36,707 nucleotides of DNA, taken from positions 1 through 36,707 of the forward strand of contig UQTV01000009.1 of the NCBI GenBank assembly GCA_900544095.1. The letters are read 5' to 3'. The position numbers and the translations under genes were made by a program. The notes beneath the pieces are model-generated. The model had not been told where the DNA came from. It saw only the letters and a program-made list of their open reading frames with translations, and made no database searches. Positions 1-7,704 of this stretch are shown here, one piece after another. Positions within the stretch are counted from its first letter, which is position 1. Each line of letters begins with the position of its first letter. The DNA comes from an uncultured Collinsella sp. Its GTDB lineage: Bacteria; Actinomycetota; Coriobacteriia; Coriobacteriales; Coriobacteriaceae.

Positions 1-226
1 AGACCTCGAGGTCGCGGTCGCCGAACTTGTTCATGAGGTACTCGAGCTGCATGAGCTCGTCCCAGGTGCCGCCGACGCCCATCAGGAACACGGCGTCGTA
101 GCCCTCGTCGGCGACCTTGTCGGCGAGGGCGGTCATCTTCTTGCCGGTCTCGTAGAGCGCCTTACCGTCCTCGAGATAGCCCTCCTGGTCGAAATGCATG
201 ATCTCGATCTTCTCGGTTTCCTTCAT
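1..226 (-). CDS. SIS-domain phosphosugar protein, 5' part only
   Basis: This gene starts at the ATG at 224-226 and runs off the left edge of the window, so only about 75 residues are visible. A strong ribosome site (GAAAGGAG) lies 6 bases before the ATG. The visible part has an N-terminal helix region and then FLMGVGGTWDELMQLEYLM, which has the shape of the first phosphate-loop and helix of a SIS domain, as in FrlB-type fructosamine-6-phosphate deglycases and GlmS isomerase domains. It lies 59 bp downstream of another SIS gene on the same strand, so the two are probably co-transcribed and may act on the same amino-sugar or fructosamine phosphate. The precise reaction cannot be read from this fragment. 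Confidence 0.75.
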   Translation of the reverse strand, partial: MKETEKIEIMHFDQEGYLEDGKALYETGKKMTALADKVADEGYDAVFLMGVGGTWDELMQLEYLMNKFGDRDLEV

Positions 227-285
227 TTGTCTCTCCTTTCTGGGGTTGTCTTCACATCCCCCATGCCAACGGGCATCAAACCCGC

Positions 286-1401
286 TTACATTCCGTAACA
301 CTCGGCCGCTTTGGCCTTAAGCGCATTGACTGATTCTTCGTAGCCCTCTGCCTTGACCTCCATTTGCTTGGAGACGGCATCAAGATACGGGTGCACGTCC
401 CATGACTTCAGACGCTCGGCGATCATTGCCGCAATCGTCTGGAAGAACACAAGATTGGGAATTGCGCTGAGCAGCGGAGCCACCTGAGGCACCGCAACCT
501 CGTGAGCCCTACCCTTGGGATGGGCCGTGAGCAGCACCGTTTTTTCCGTAACGTTCGATAGCGCATCGGCGATATTCGCAAGACGCTCCGACCCCTGCGG
601 ATCGTCGACGATAAACACCAGATAGCCCGGAACGATCTGCATCTCGGGACCGTGAACGAACTCCTCGCCCTCGTGATGCATGGCAGGAATCTTGATGGTC
701 TCGCTCAGCTTGAGCGCTGCCTCCTCGGCAACACCGTAGTTGGGGCCGTTGCCGACGACCATGGCGGGCGTGTGCTCAGAAAGCTCGAGCATGTGGTCTT
801 GGACATATGCCTCGGCGGTCTTGCACATCACGGCATTGGCATGGATAGCCTCGCGCAGGTCGTCAAGACGCTGGGCAACGCCCTTGGCGTCAATCGTTCC
901 GCGCGCCTGACCGCCGTAGATACCAAAGAGCACCAGGTACTCAACGAGAACCTCAACGCCCAGAGTCACAAAGTCCACCGACTCGACGCCCACACCGTAG
1001 TCAAGAACGATGTCAGCGTGCTCCTTGATGGGCGCCTCGACGTTTGCCGTGAGCGCAACTGCAGCCATATCGTGTGCGCGCATGTAATCGAGCGCCGCAA
1101 TCGTATTGGTCGAATAGCCACTCTGCGAGACGGCGATGTTGAGCGCATGCCGCGGATAGGTGTGTTCAAAATCGACGAAGGCCTCGGGCGTCACAACGGA
1201 CACCTGCATCTGCAACGCATCTTGCAGGTAATCGCGGGTGCAATCGACGGCATGGCGCGACGAACCCGAAGCAACGACGCGCAGTGCGTCAAAAGAACCG
1301 GACTGGAAAATATCAACGAGCTGCGCTACCAGCTCAGACGAACGCTCGAGGTTCTCCCCCATGCGCACATGGGCAAGCTGAACGTAATCGAGCATCTTCA
1401 T
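286..1401 (-). CDS. SIS-domain sugar-phosphate isomerase/deglycase (GlmS C-terminal / FrlB-like)
   Basis: A 371-aa cytoplasmic protein with two SIS halves and no glutaminase domain. The first half shows VVASGSSRHA and AVSQSGYSTNTIAALDYM, the typical SIS phosphate-binding Ser/Thr loops. The second has EEAALKLSETIKIPAMHHEG followed by EFVHGPEMQIV, matching the GlmS-type segment with the conserved Glu and HGP. The family includes glucosamine-6-phosphate isomerases and deglycases of fructosamine-6-phosphates; which substrate applies is not visible. The start ATG (1399-1401) is preceded by CGAGGTGAG. The gene leads a unit with the partial SIS gene downstream and sits behind two GntR regulators, as in frl-type amadori-product operons (inference). 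A GntR-type palindrome lies in its 193-bp upstream region. Confidence 0.85.
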   Translation of the reverse strand: MKMLDYVQLAHVRMGENLERSSELVAQLVDIFQSGSFDALRVVASGSSRHAVDCTRDYLQDALQMQVSVVTPEAFVDFEHTYPRHALNIAVSQSGYSTNTIAALDYMRAHDMAAVALTANVEAPIKEHADIVLDYGVGVESVDFVTLGVEVLVEYLVLFGIYGGQARGTIDAKGVAQRLDDLREAIHANAVMCKTAEAYVQDHMLELSEHTPAMVVGNGPNYGVAEEAALKLSETIKIPAMHHEGEEFVHGPEMQIVPGYLVFIVDDPQGSERLANIADALSNVTEKTVLLTAHPKGRAHEVAVPQVAPLLSAIPNLVFFQTIAAMIAERLKSWDVHPYLDAVSKQMEVKAEGYEESVNALKAKAAECYGM

Positions 1402-1528
1402 CGTCTCACCTCGTTATAAATCATTAGAATTTGATACCAATCACAGTTACAGGTTACGGCTTTTTGATACCTCTTTGTCGATTAATTTATCCCCTTCGGC
1501 GAACGGTCGATTTTGAGCGCTGTAAGGT

Positions 1529-1538
1529 TGTATATACA
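1529..1538. promoter_or_regulatory. Candidate GntR/HutC-type operator TGTATATACA
   Basis: A perfect 10-bp palindrome 128 bp upstream of the SIS gene start and just past the 3' end of the GntR gene that stops at 1595. It contains GTATATAC, which fits the GTNTANAC core reported for HutC-subfamily GntR operators. The likely ligand is one or both of the adjacent GntR proteins. The assignment is inference from sequence and position. Confidence 0.5.
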
Positions 1539-1594
1539 GTCGGTCAAATTGCCCAAACAGACCGGCCGTTACCGTGCGTGATGCAAAACACCAG

Positions 1595-2308
1595 CTAGTA
1601 CGTATAGGTGTAGCCGCCCGCATCGCCGCGGTTAAACGACTTGACGTACTCAATCGCTTGGCCGCTCGCATCGAAGCTTACGCACTCCAGTGTCAAGGCA
1701 AGATCGCCCTGCTCCAGTCCAAGCAGGCCGGCATCTCGTGCACCCAGTGCTTCGATATCGAGCTTTTCCTGCGCCATGACTGGCTTTCGGCCCAGCATCT
1801 CATAGGTTTCGTACAAACTGAAGACCGACACATCAATCTCTTCGATTGTGGGAAACAGCAGGCACGGGATGAACGCCATCTCAATCGATACAGGATCGCC
1901 GTTGACGCAGTTCAAACGCCGAATCGAATACAGCAAATCGTCCTCGGCAATGCCAAACAGATTGGCATAATATGGCCCCGCATAACGCTTGGAACGCGCG
2001 AGAATACGGACGGACGGCTCGCCGCCCGAAGCACGGACCGATTCACGAAAACCGCCTGTGCGTTCAAAAAAAGCAGGTACTTTCTGCGCCACAAAGGCAC
2101 CTTTTCCCCGAACACGGCGAATCTGCCCGCGCCGAACCAGCTCATCGACAGCACTTCGGATGGTCAAGCGTGTCGTACCAAATTCCTCGGCGAGGTCTTT
2201 CTCGGACGGAATCATGGAACCCGTGGGATATATACCGCGCTCGATACGCTCCTCGATGCGGCGTCGAATGCGCATATAAACCGGGGTGGCATCTACTGTT
2301 TCAGCCAT
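1595..2308 (-). CDS. GntR-family regulator with UTRA domain (HutC subfamily), 237 aa
   Basis: The N-terminal ~70 residues are a GntR winged helix: IRRRIEERIERGIYPTGSMI, then the recognition region EEFGTTRLTIRSAVDELVRRG and the wing RRVRGKGAFVA. Residues ~85-235 are a UTRA effector-binding domain (YSIRRLNCVNGDPVSIEMAF, ending IEYVKSFNRGDAGGYTY). UTRA domains bind small metabolites, often sugar phosphates. The ATG at 2306-2308 overlaps the last 16 bp of the upstream GntR gene, with AGGTGA as its ribosome site, so translation is probably coupled. It lies directly upstream of the SIS gene unit and is probably its local regulator, acting on the TGTATATACA site (inference). Confidence 0.93.
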   Translation of the reverse strand: MAETVDATPVYMRIRRRIEERIERGIYPTGSMIPSEKDLAEEFGTTRLTIRSAVDELVRRGQIRRVRGKGAFVAQKVPAFFERTGGFRESVRASGGEPSVRILARSKRYAGPYYANLFGIAEDDLLYSIRRLNCVNGDPVSIEMAFIPCLLFPTIEEIDVSVFSLYETYEMLGRKPVMAQEKLDIEALGARDAGLLGLEQGDLALTLECVSFDASGQAIEYVKSFNRGDAGGYTYTY

Positions 2309-3060
2309 TGTTCACCTGCCACGCTTCTCATGCCGTTCTCTTCGCCGTTATCGGCAAAGCGGAACTTTGTGGGCAAAATCACCGATTTGCAATGCTCCAC
2401 AAAACGCATGTCCTTATCGAATTCGATCGAGCTCTCATAGAACACCGGCGTTCCCTCTTCTTGTTGGAGAAGTTCGGCCTCTTCGGCGTTTAAACGCGAG
2501 ATCGAGATATGCTCACGTCCATGCTCAACGCGCACGCCACCCTCTTTGAACAATACGTCGTAGAGGCTCTCGTGCTCAAAATCATGGTCGGGAAGCGACG
2601 GGCAAAGCGACAGATTGACATGTGCCGTTTCGATCGACGCCGGCTCGCCCTCAATGAGACGGACACGCTGCATACGGAGCAAAGGAGCGCCTACGGCCAC
2701 CCCAAGCTTGTCGGCAAGCGTCTCATCCGCCTCGACAGTCTCGGTGGAGACCAAGCGAGAAGAGGGGTGCAGACCGGCAGTTCGCACGGCATCGGAGAAG
2801 TTATACGTTTCCTGGAAGATGTTCAGCGGCTTGGGAGGGCACACATACGTACCCGATCCGCGGCGGCTCTCGAGCGTTCCGCACGAAATGAGCCGCGTTA
2901 TGCCAGCACGTAACGCCGTACGCGAAACGCCGATATCTTCGCACAGCACACGCTCGGCCGGCAGACGATCGCCGCCGGCAAGCTGATGGTGCTGGATGTA
3001 CCAAAGAATCCCCTCAACAGCACGGTCTTTGGGGGGAATTGCATAAGATTCGCCTGCCAT
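2293..3060 (-). CDS. GntR-family regulator with UTRA domain, 255 aa
   Basis: A second GntR/UTRA protein, clearly different in sequence from the one that follows it. The winged helix occupies ~15-80 (AVEGILWYIQHHQLAGGDRL, CEDIGVSRTALRAGITRL, wing SRRGSGTYV) and the UTRA domain ~90-240 (LRMQRVRLIEGEPASIETAH, FVEHCKSVILPTKFRF). A ribosome site GAGGAG sits 10 bases before the ATG at 3058-3060. Its 3' end overlaps the next GntR gene by 16 bp. Tandem overlapping GntR genes ahead of a two-gene SIS unit suggest either two effectors feeding into one operon or a heteromeric regulator; neither can be decided from sequence. Confidence 0.93.
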   Translation of the reverse strand: MAGESYAIPPKDRAVEGILWYIQHHQLAGGDRLPAERVLCEDIGVSRTALRAGITRLISCGTLESRRGSGTYVCPPKPLNIFQETYNFSDAVRTAGLHPSSRLVSTETVEADETLADKLGVAVGAPLLRMQRVRLIEGEPASIETAHVNLSLCPSLPDHDFEHESLYDVLFKEGGVRVEHGREHISISRLNAEEAELLQQEEGTPVFYESSIEFDKDMRFVEHCKSVILPTKFRFADNGEENGMRSVAGEQWLKQ

Positions 3061-3098
3061 TGCACAGACTCCTCATTCAAAAATGTATGTCACCAGAA

Positions 3099-3587
3099 TT
3101 AGGCCAGCCCTCCCATGGCATCAAACTCGGCCTTGATTTTCTCGGCGACATTCCGATACGACTTATATAGGTTTGAATCGCGTTTGACTTCGTCGGTCAT
3201 AACGGGAATCTCTAATTTGGAAACCTCGTCTTTTCCCGTCTGAACCGCCACAACAACGCCCATACCAAGACACATATTACGCTTGGCAGCGTTTATTTTC
3301 GCCGCCTTGGCAGGATTTGCCAGGATACGCTGGGCAAATTCCTGTTTTGAAGTCACTTCCTCGGCCTCCGGATCGCCCGCCTCGGCTACTTCGCACTGCA
3401 ACACGTCCGCATAGTCAAAAATCTTCGGCTCGCCGCCGCGCTGATGCACGGCCCACTTGCGACGCGTGGCATCCTGGTAGATAGCCGGCAAAAATGTAAA
3501 CCGCGGCGGGTCCAAAATCGTATCCGTGATGGTAAACACATCGGAATCAAAGGCATCCTGCGGGTTTTTCTTCTTGAACAGCCCCAT
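3099..3587 (-). CDS. Conserved-looking hypothetical protein, 162 aa
   Basis: I do not recognise a firm family. The start is placed at the ATG at 3585-3587, because GGGAGG lies 5 bases before it; the frame is open 11 codons further upstream without a ribosome site. The protein begins MGLFKKK, has no signal peptide or membrane span, and carries a segment KIFDYADVLQCEVAEAGD. That segment recalls the PH-like, beta-rich modules of small DUF4428/SHOCT-type proteins (weak resemblance, not a call). A Lys/Ala-rich helix and a C-terminal helix ending in KAEFDAMGGLA follow. It lies 38 bp upstream of the GntR pair on the same strand and may be transcribed with it. Confidence 0.7.
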   Translation of the reverse strand: MGLFKKKNPQDAFDSDVFTITDTILDPPRFTFLPAIYQDATRRKWAVHQRGGEPKIFDYADVLQCEVAEAGDPEAEEVTSKQEFAQRILANPAKAAKINAAKRNMCLGMGVVVAVQTGKDEVSKLEIPVMTDEVKRDSNLYKSYRNVAEKIKAEFDAMGGLA

Positions 3588-3708
3588 ATCAGCCTCCCGT
3601 ACTAGCATTAAACAACTCATGCTGAATATAGCACCAATTTCAAGCCACTGCTTTATCGCATCGGTGCGTGGCGTCTATGGCTCGCCCAGCGGAAGAGTTC
3701 ACGGACGA

Positions 3709-3781
3709 GGGCCGGGGTGCCTGCCTTGTTTTGAGAAGTGGGCTCCGCGAACTTCTCAAAACAAGGCAGGCACCCCGGCCC
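3709..3781. repeat. Perfect 31-bp inverted repeat with 11-nt loop
   Basis: Arms 3709-3739 and 3751-3781 are perfectly complementary over 31 bp, around an 11-nt loop. The outer half is GC-rich (GGGCCGGGGTGCC) and the inner half is TTGTTTTGAGAAGT. It lies 54 bp past the stop of the LacI gene and 121 bp upstream of the hypothetical gene start, so as RNA it could end or protect the lacI transcript. It has the same GC-outer, AT-inner plan as the larger composite elements elsewhere in the window, but it lacks their core. Confidence 0.9.
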
Positions 3782-3835
3782 CGCCGGCAAATAGCAGACA
3801 CTCCGCATGCAATCTATGCAAACAAACAAGTACGT

Positions 3836-4864
3836 TTAGCTACATTCGGTAAGTTCGAGCACGCTGCCCTTAACGATAAGCGCCGGCTCCAGAACGACTT
3901 CTTCGGCACGCCTGCCGCCCCTACCGGCAAGACGCTTGGACATACAGCCAAAAGCATGCTCCGCAAGGACACCAGGATCCTGCTCAATCGCGGTCAGCGC
4001 CGGCTCAAAGAGAACGTCGGCGGCCGAGTTGTCGTAACTCACCACCGAGATGTCGCCCGGGATGCTCTTCCCCATCTCGTGCAAGCGCTTGAGCAGACCG
4101 AGGGCGATGTTATCCGAACTTGCGAATACAGCGGTGGCATCAGTTGCGAGCACCGCCTCCGAGGCCTCGTAGGCACTCGGAATGTAGTACTCGCTCTCAA
4201 ACTCCAAACGTGCGTCGATAGGCAGGCCAACCTCGCGCAGCGCGCGCTCATAGCCGGCAAGTCGCTTACGCCCCGTATTGGAACGGCGCGCGTTAACCAA
4301 GCAGGCAATGCGACGGTGGCCCTGCTCGATCAGATAGCGAGTGGCCATGTAGCCACCCATCTCGTGGTCGAACATCACCTTGTCGCACTCGAGCCCCTCA
4401 ATGGCACGGTCGACCATCACGGCAGGGATAGGCAGATGGCTGACTTCTTCGCGCAGGGCGCGGTCGTCGGAGAACTCGTCGCCCACAACCAGGAAGACGC
4501 CATCAACGCCGCGCGTTACCAGCTGGCGCAGCAGCTCCAGATCGTCGTCGGCACTTCCACCCGAGCTGGTAATGAAGAGCGCATAGCCGTCCTCGCGGCA
4601 GCGCTTTTCCAGGCTACCGGCGAGCGAGGCAAAAAAGCGGCTCTCGATGTTAGGGACGATAAGGCCCAGCGTGCGCGACTCGCGCATGACCAGACTACGC
4701 GCAATCTGGTTGGGAACATAGTGGTTGCGCGCCGCGACCTCCTTGATGAGTTTACGGTTTTCTTCCGAGATGCGACAGGGCCGATTATTGAGAACAAGCG
4801 AGACCGACGAGGGGGAAAGCCCCACCTCCTGGGCGATCTGCTTGAGGGTGACTTTGTTGGCCAT
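3836..4864 (-). CDS. LacI-family transcriptional regulator, 342 aa
   Basis: An N-terminal LacI helix-turn-helix and hinge (VTLKQIAQEVGLSPSSVSLV, then NHYVPNQIARSL) is followed by a periplasmic-binding-protein-like effector domain. Visible landmarks are LGLIVPNIESRFFA, GVDGVFLVVG, VMVDRAI, HRRIACLV, AVFASSDNIALGLL and ISVVSYDNS. The length is normal for the family. The ATG at 4862-4864 has GGAAGGAG at good distance. The gene is divergent from murB (183 bp to the murB start) and its targets are not obvious. The alpha-glucan genes in this window fit GntR-type sites better, though two 12-13 bp palindromes with ACCG half-sites at 18798-18838 could also suit a LacI protein. Effector unknown, probably a sugar. 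Confidence 0.95.
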   Translation of the reverse strand: MANKVTLKQIAQEVGLSPSSVSLVLNNRPCRISEENRKLIKEVAARNHYVPNQIARSLVMRESRTLGLIVPNIESRFFASLAGSLEKRCREDGYALFITSSGGSADDDLELLRQLVTRGVDGVFLVVGDEFSDDRALREEVSHLPIPAVMVDRAIEGLECDKVMFDHEMGGYMATRYLIEQGHRRIACLVNARRSNTGRKRLAGYERALREVGLPIDARLEFESEYYIPSAYEASEAVLATDATAVFASSDNIALGLLKRLHEMGKSIPGDISVVSYDNSAADVLFEPALTAIEQDPGVLAEHAFGCMSKRLAGRGGRRAEEVVLEPALIVKGSVLELTECS

Positions 4865-5047
4865 CTCGCTCCTTCCGGGTTTACGCGCAATCTCTTGAAA
4901 GTATAGCGACTACCCCTCTACCTCGGTGATAAACACTTTACCAATCCGGTAGACGGCTGTTTTATCGCCGCCAGCGCACCAAATCCGTCCAGGTGGGGTA
5001 TATTGCAATCGATTGATGACAACGACCACCAAAAGGCGGATATTCGT

Positions 5048-6010
5048 ATGCACGAGAACGACTTTTTTAACGAGGACCTGCTGTGCGCACTTGCTGGCGT
5101 TGCCGGCGACGACAACGTGCTGATGAGCGAGCCCATGCGCGAGCACACCACGTTTAAGATCGGCGGCCCGGCCGACGTCTTTGTCACGCCCGATACCGAG
5201 CAGGGCCTCGTCGCCACGCTCGATACCTGCTATCGCTGCGATCTGCCCCTCACCATCGTGGGCAACGGCTCCGACCTGCTCGTCGGCGACAAGGGCATCC
5301 GTGGCGTCGTCGTGGCGCTGGGCGAGGGACTCTCCGACATTACGGTCGACGGCACGCACGTCACGGCGGCAGCCGGCGCCTTGCTTTCCGATGTCGCCGC
5401 TGCGGCAGCCGAGGCCGGCCTCACCGGCATGGAGCCCATCTCGGGCATCCCCGGATCGGTCGGCGGCGCCTGCTACATGAACGCCGGTGCCTACGGTGCC
5501 TGCATGGCCGATGTGCTGGAGTCCGTGCGCGTCTACAAACCCGCTCGCCAGCTCGACGACGGCACCCGCGGCAGCGGCAACATCATCGAGTTCGATGTCG
5601 ACGAGCTCAACCTGGGCTATCGCAAGAGCCGCATTGCCGACGACGGTTTCATCGTTCTTTCTGCCACCTTCAACCTCGCACCGGGCAACGCCGCGATGAT
5701 CAAGGCCGACATGGACGACTACCGCCAGCGCCGCGAGGACAAGCAGCCGCTCGACATGCCGAGTGCCGGCTCCACCTTCAAGCGCCCCGAGGGCTACTTT
5801 GCCGGCAAGCTCATCATGGATGCCGGACTGCGCGGCCATGCTGTCGGCGGCGCGCAGGTAAGCGAAAAGCACTGCGGTTTTATCGTCAACGCCGACCACG
5901 CCACCGCCGCCGACGTCGACGAACTCATCCGCCACATCCAGGCAACCGTCAAAGACCAATTCAACGTAGACCTAGAACCCGAAGTCCACCGAGTAGGCGA
6001 ATTTTTATAA
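5048..6010 (+). CDS. murB: UDP-N-acetylenolpyruvoylglucosamine reductase
   Basis: MurB reduces UDP-GlcNAc-enolpyruvate to UDP-MurNAc with NADPH and FAD, the second committed step of peptidoglycan synthesis, in the cytoplasm. The FAD-binding first domain shows TFKIGGPADVFV, VGNGSDLLV and the hallmark SGIPGSVGGACYMNAGAYG. The second domain has PSAGSTFKRP, holding the catalytic Ser, and the C-terminal Glu in LEPEVHRVG. The ATG at 5048 is preceded by AAAGGCGGA at 7 bases and gives 320 aa; an in-frame TTG at 5003 would add 15 residues. It stands alone, convergent with the secreted hydrolase gene and followed by a terminator. An identical job elsewhere in the genome cannot be excluded. Confidence 0.96.
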   Translation: MHENDFFNEDLLCALAGVAGDDNVLMSEPMREHTTFKIGGPADVFVTPDTEQGLVATLDTCYRCDLPLTIVGNGSDLLVGDKGIRGVVVALGEGLSDITVDGTHVTAAAGALLSDVAAAAAEAGLTGMEPISGIPGSVGGACYMNAGAYGACMADVLESVRVYKPARQLDDGTRGSGNIIEFDVDELNLGYRKSRIADDGFIVLSATFNLAPGNAAMIKADMDDYRQRREDKQPLDMPSAGSTFKRPEGYFAGKLIMDAGLRGHAVGGAQVSEKHCGFIVNADHATAADVDELIRHIQATVKDQFNVDLEPEVHRVGEFL

Positions 6011-6013
6011 AAA

Positions 6014-6035
6014 GAAGGCCCCGAAAGGGGCCTTC
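6014..6035 (+). terminator. Hairpin terminator after murB
   Basis: A perfect 9-bp stem GAAGGCCCC / GGGGCCTTC with a GAAA loop starts 3 bases after the murB stop. It is followed by a T-rich stretch (ACTTTCTTTAATT). Confidence 0.8.
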
Positions 6036-6087
6036 ACTTTCTTTAATTCAGACAACCAGTCCGGTGTGCCGCGCCCCGAACCCAAGA

Positions 6088-6223
6088 GGGCCGCGTGCCC
6101 GCCCGCAATATATTTGATTGATCGCGAGTTCCGCACGCAAAGAAGGCCACTTAATGTGGCCTTCGTCTTGCGCAGGACTGCCCGAGCAGGCAATCAAATA
6201 TATTGCGGGCGGGCACGCGGCCC
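6088..6223 (+). repeat. Composite inverted-repeat element, copy A
   Basis: The arms 6088-6120 and 6191-6223 are perfectly complementary over 33 bp. They frame a 70-nt core that begins ATCGCGAGTTCCGCACG, contains a hairpin AAGGCCAC-TTAAT-GTGGCCTT (6133-6153), and ends GAGCAGG. The same core occurs at 24474-24542, 29528-29596 and, inverted, at 29252-29319, with different arm sequences each time. This copy ends 8 bp after the stop of the minus-strand hydrolase gene. Strand is given by core orientation. Confidence 0.93.
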
Positions 6224-6231
6224 CGTCGGCT

Positions 6232-7437
6232 TTACGACAGCGCCACGCCGCCGAGCCAGCCCCAACGCACGCCAGAGCCAGTGCCATAGAAGCTAATAAA
6301 CGAATCAAGCGACTTAGACGTAATGGCACCCTCGTTGCTCATAACGATGCCGCCGCCAACGTAGATACCCACATGACCGTAGATAAGGCCCGGAGCACCC
6401 GTGCCGCTATGCGATGAGTCGGCCACGATCATGCCCACCTGCAGCGCCGAGCGGTCGGAGCTATAGCACCATGCGTTAAACATATCGCACGCGTTACCGC
6501 CAAAGTAGCCAACGCCGGCGTTACGGAAGACATTGGTAACCCACGCCGCGCACCAGTTCTGACCCGGCGAAGGCGTGGAGTAACACGCGTTGACGACGGC
6601 CTGCTGTTTGCCCGAGCCGGCATTCTGTTGCGGGGTTCCGGGCGCATACGATCCGCCACCCGAGCTTGAACCACCCGAGTAGGAATTGTTCTTGTTCGCG
6701 GCAGCCGCGGCAGCGGCAGCCTTCCTAGCGGCCTCCTCGGCCTGGGCGGCAGCGAGGATCTCGGAATCGCGCTGAGCCATGAGCTCCTTGACGTCGTCGG
6801 AAAGACCGTTCAGCACGGTCTGGACTTCTTGCTGCTTGGCCTGCATATCCTGCATCTGAGCCGTCTGCTGGTCCTTGAGTTTTTCCAGGTCGGCCTTTTG
6901 TGCTTCGAGCTCGGTCTTCTGTGCGTCGAGCTCTTCCCGGATGGTCTGAATGTCCTCGATGGCATCGCGGTCGCTCTTGTTGATCTTCTCAACGTAATGC
7001 GCGTTGGCGACGAGTTCCTCAAACGAGCCAGAGGCCAGCAGCAGCGACAGGATGTTCGTGCCGCCGGACTTGTAGCTGGCGGCCACGCGATCGGAAAGGT
7101 CGTTGCGCTTCTTCTTGAGCTCGGCCTTCTTTTCATCGATCTGGGCCTGCGTGTCGTCAATCTTGCCCTGGACATTCTCGATGTCATTGAGGGTCTGGGC
7201 ATTCTTGTTGGCCAGCGCCGCATACTCATTTGCGATGCTGTCGAGCTGGGCCTGAACCTCGTCGAGCTGGGCCTGGGCAGCATTCAGTTTATCGGTGGTT
7301 TCTTTGGAAGCCTCCGCCGCACGGGCGCGAGCGGGCAGGCCAAAAAGAACTGCCGCAGAAGCGGCGCCGAACAGGGCCTTGAGGGCAGTGCGGCGCGAGA
7401 GCTCCTGGGAAAGGATGAAATCGCTGTTTGGTGACAT
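6232..7437 (-). CDS. Secreted coiled-coil peptidoglycan hydrolase (NlpC/P60-CHAP-like), 401 aa
   Basis: The N-terminus has SRRTALK followed by a hydrophobic stretch and ARARA-AEA. This looks like a twin-arginine-type signal, with cleavage near residue 40. Residues ~45-225 are strongly coiled-coil (repeated QLDE, KKAELKKKRNDL, QKADLEKLKDQQ), then comes an Ala-rich and Ser/Gly-rich linker. The last ~120 residues form a papain-like amidase domain with Cys in GQNWCAAWV and His in YGHVGIYVGG, as in CHAP and NlpC/P60 endopeptidases. Together this resembles PcsB/RipA-type cell-division hydrolases, in which the coiled coil restrains the catalytic domain (family knowledge). GGAG lies 5 bases before the ATG. 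It is monocistronic, and composite element copy A immediately follows it. Confidence 0.88.
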   Translation of the reverse strand: MSPNSDFILSQELSRRTALKALFGAASAAVLFGLPARARAAEASKETTDKLNAAQAQLDEVQAQLDSIANEYAALANKNAQTLNDIENVQGKIDDTQAQIDEKKAELKKKRNDLSDRVAASYKSGGTNILSLLLASGSFEELVANAHYVEKINKSDRDAIEDIQTIREELDAQKTELEAQKADLEKLKDQQTAQMQDMQAKQQEVQTVLNGLSDDVKELMAQRDSEILAAAQAEEAARKAAAAAAAANKNNSYSGGSSSGGGSYAPGTPQQNAGSGKQQAVVNACYSTPSPGQNWCAAWVTNVFRNAGVGYFGGNACDMFNAWCYSSDRSALQVGMIVADSSHSGTGAPGLIYGHVGIYVGGGIVMSNEGAITSKSLDSFISFYGTGSGVRWGWLGGVALS

Positions 7438-7661
7438 ATGTACTCCGTTACATGTTTATTTATATGTCGCTCAACTCATACATATTAGCGTACATATGGC
7501 GCGTCCCAACGATTTCCACGAACGGCAAGAAACTACAAGGTCAGCGGCTCATAAGCAAATGCCAAAGATCAGGTTATGCGTACGCAAGCTCTTCTGATGA
7601 GTACGTTAGCACAATCCTCTGCTTTTCCTACAGCGCACGATTTGGGCGTCCCTGCCTGCGC

Positions 7662-7667
7662 TATACT
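7662..7667 (+). promoter_or_regulatory. Candidate -10 box of galE
   Basis: TATACT lies 38 bp before the galE ATG, with no convincing -35 hexamer at 17 bp. The rest of the 267-bp gap between the hydrolase gene and galE shows nothing else I can name. Confidence 0.4.
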
Positions 7668-7704
7668 CCCGTGAAGAAGTGTTCCTGATTCGATAGGAGA
7701 CTAC

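Noticed and set aside
2488..2495. A further GTTTAAAC match
   Set aside because: It lies inside the coding sequence of a GntR gene, lacks the TTG flank, and is probably chance.
6048..6417. Several ORFs of 60-100 codons across composite element A (and the same peptides at B, C and D)
   Set aside because: They arise from the repeated core in different frames (IASSAR, HLMW-type peptides) and do not have gene-like starts.
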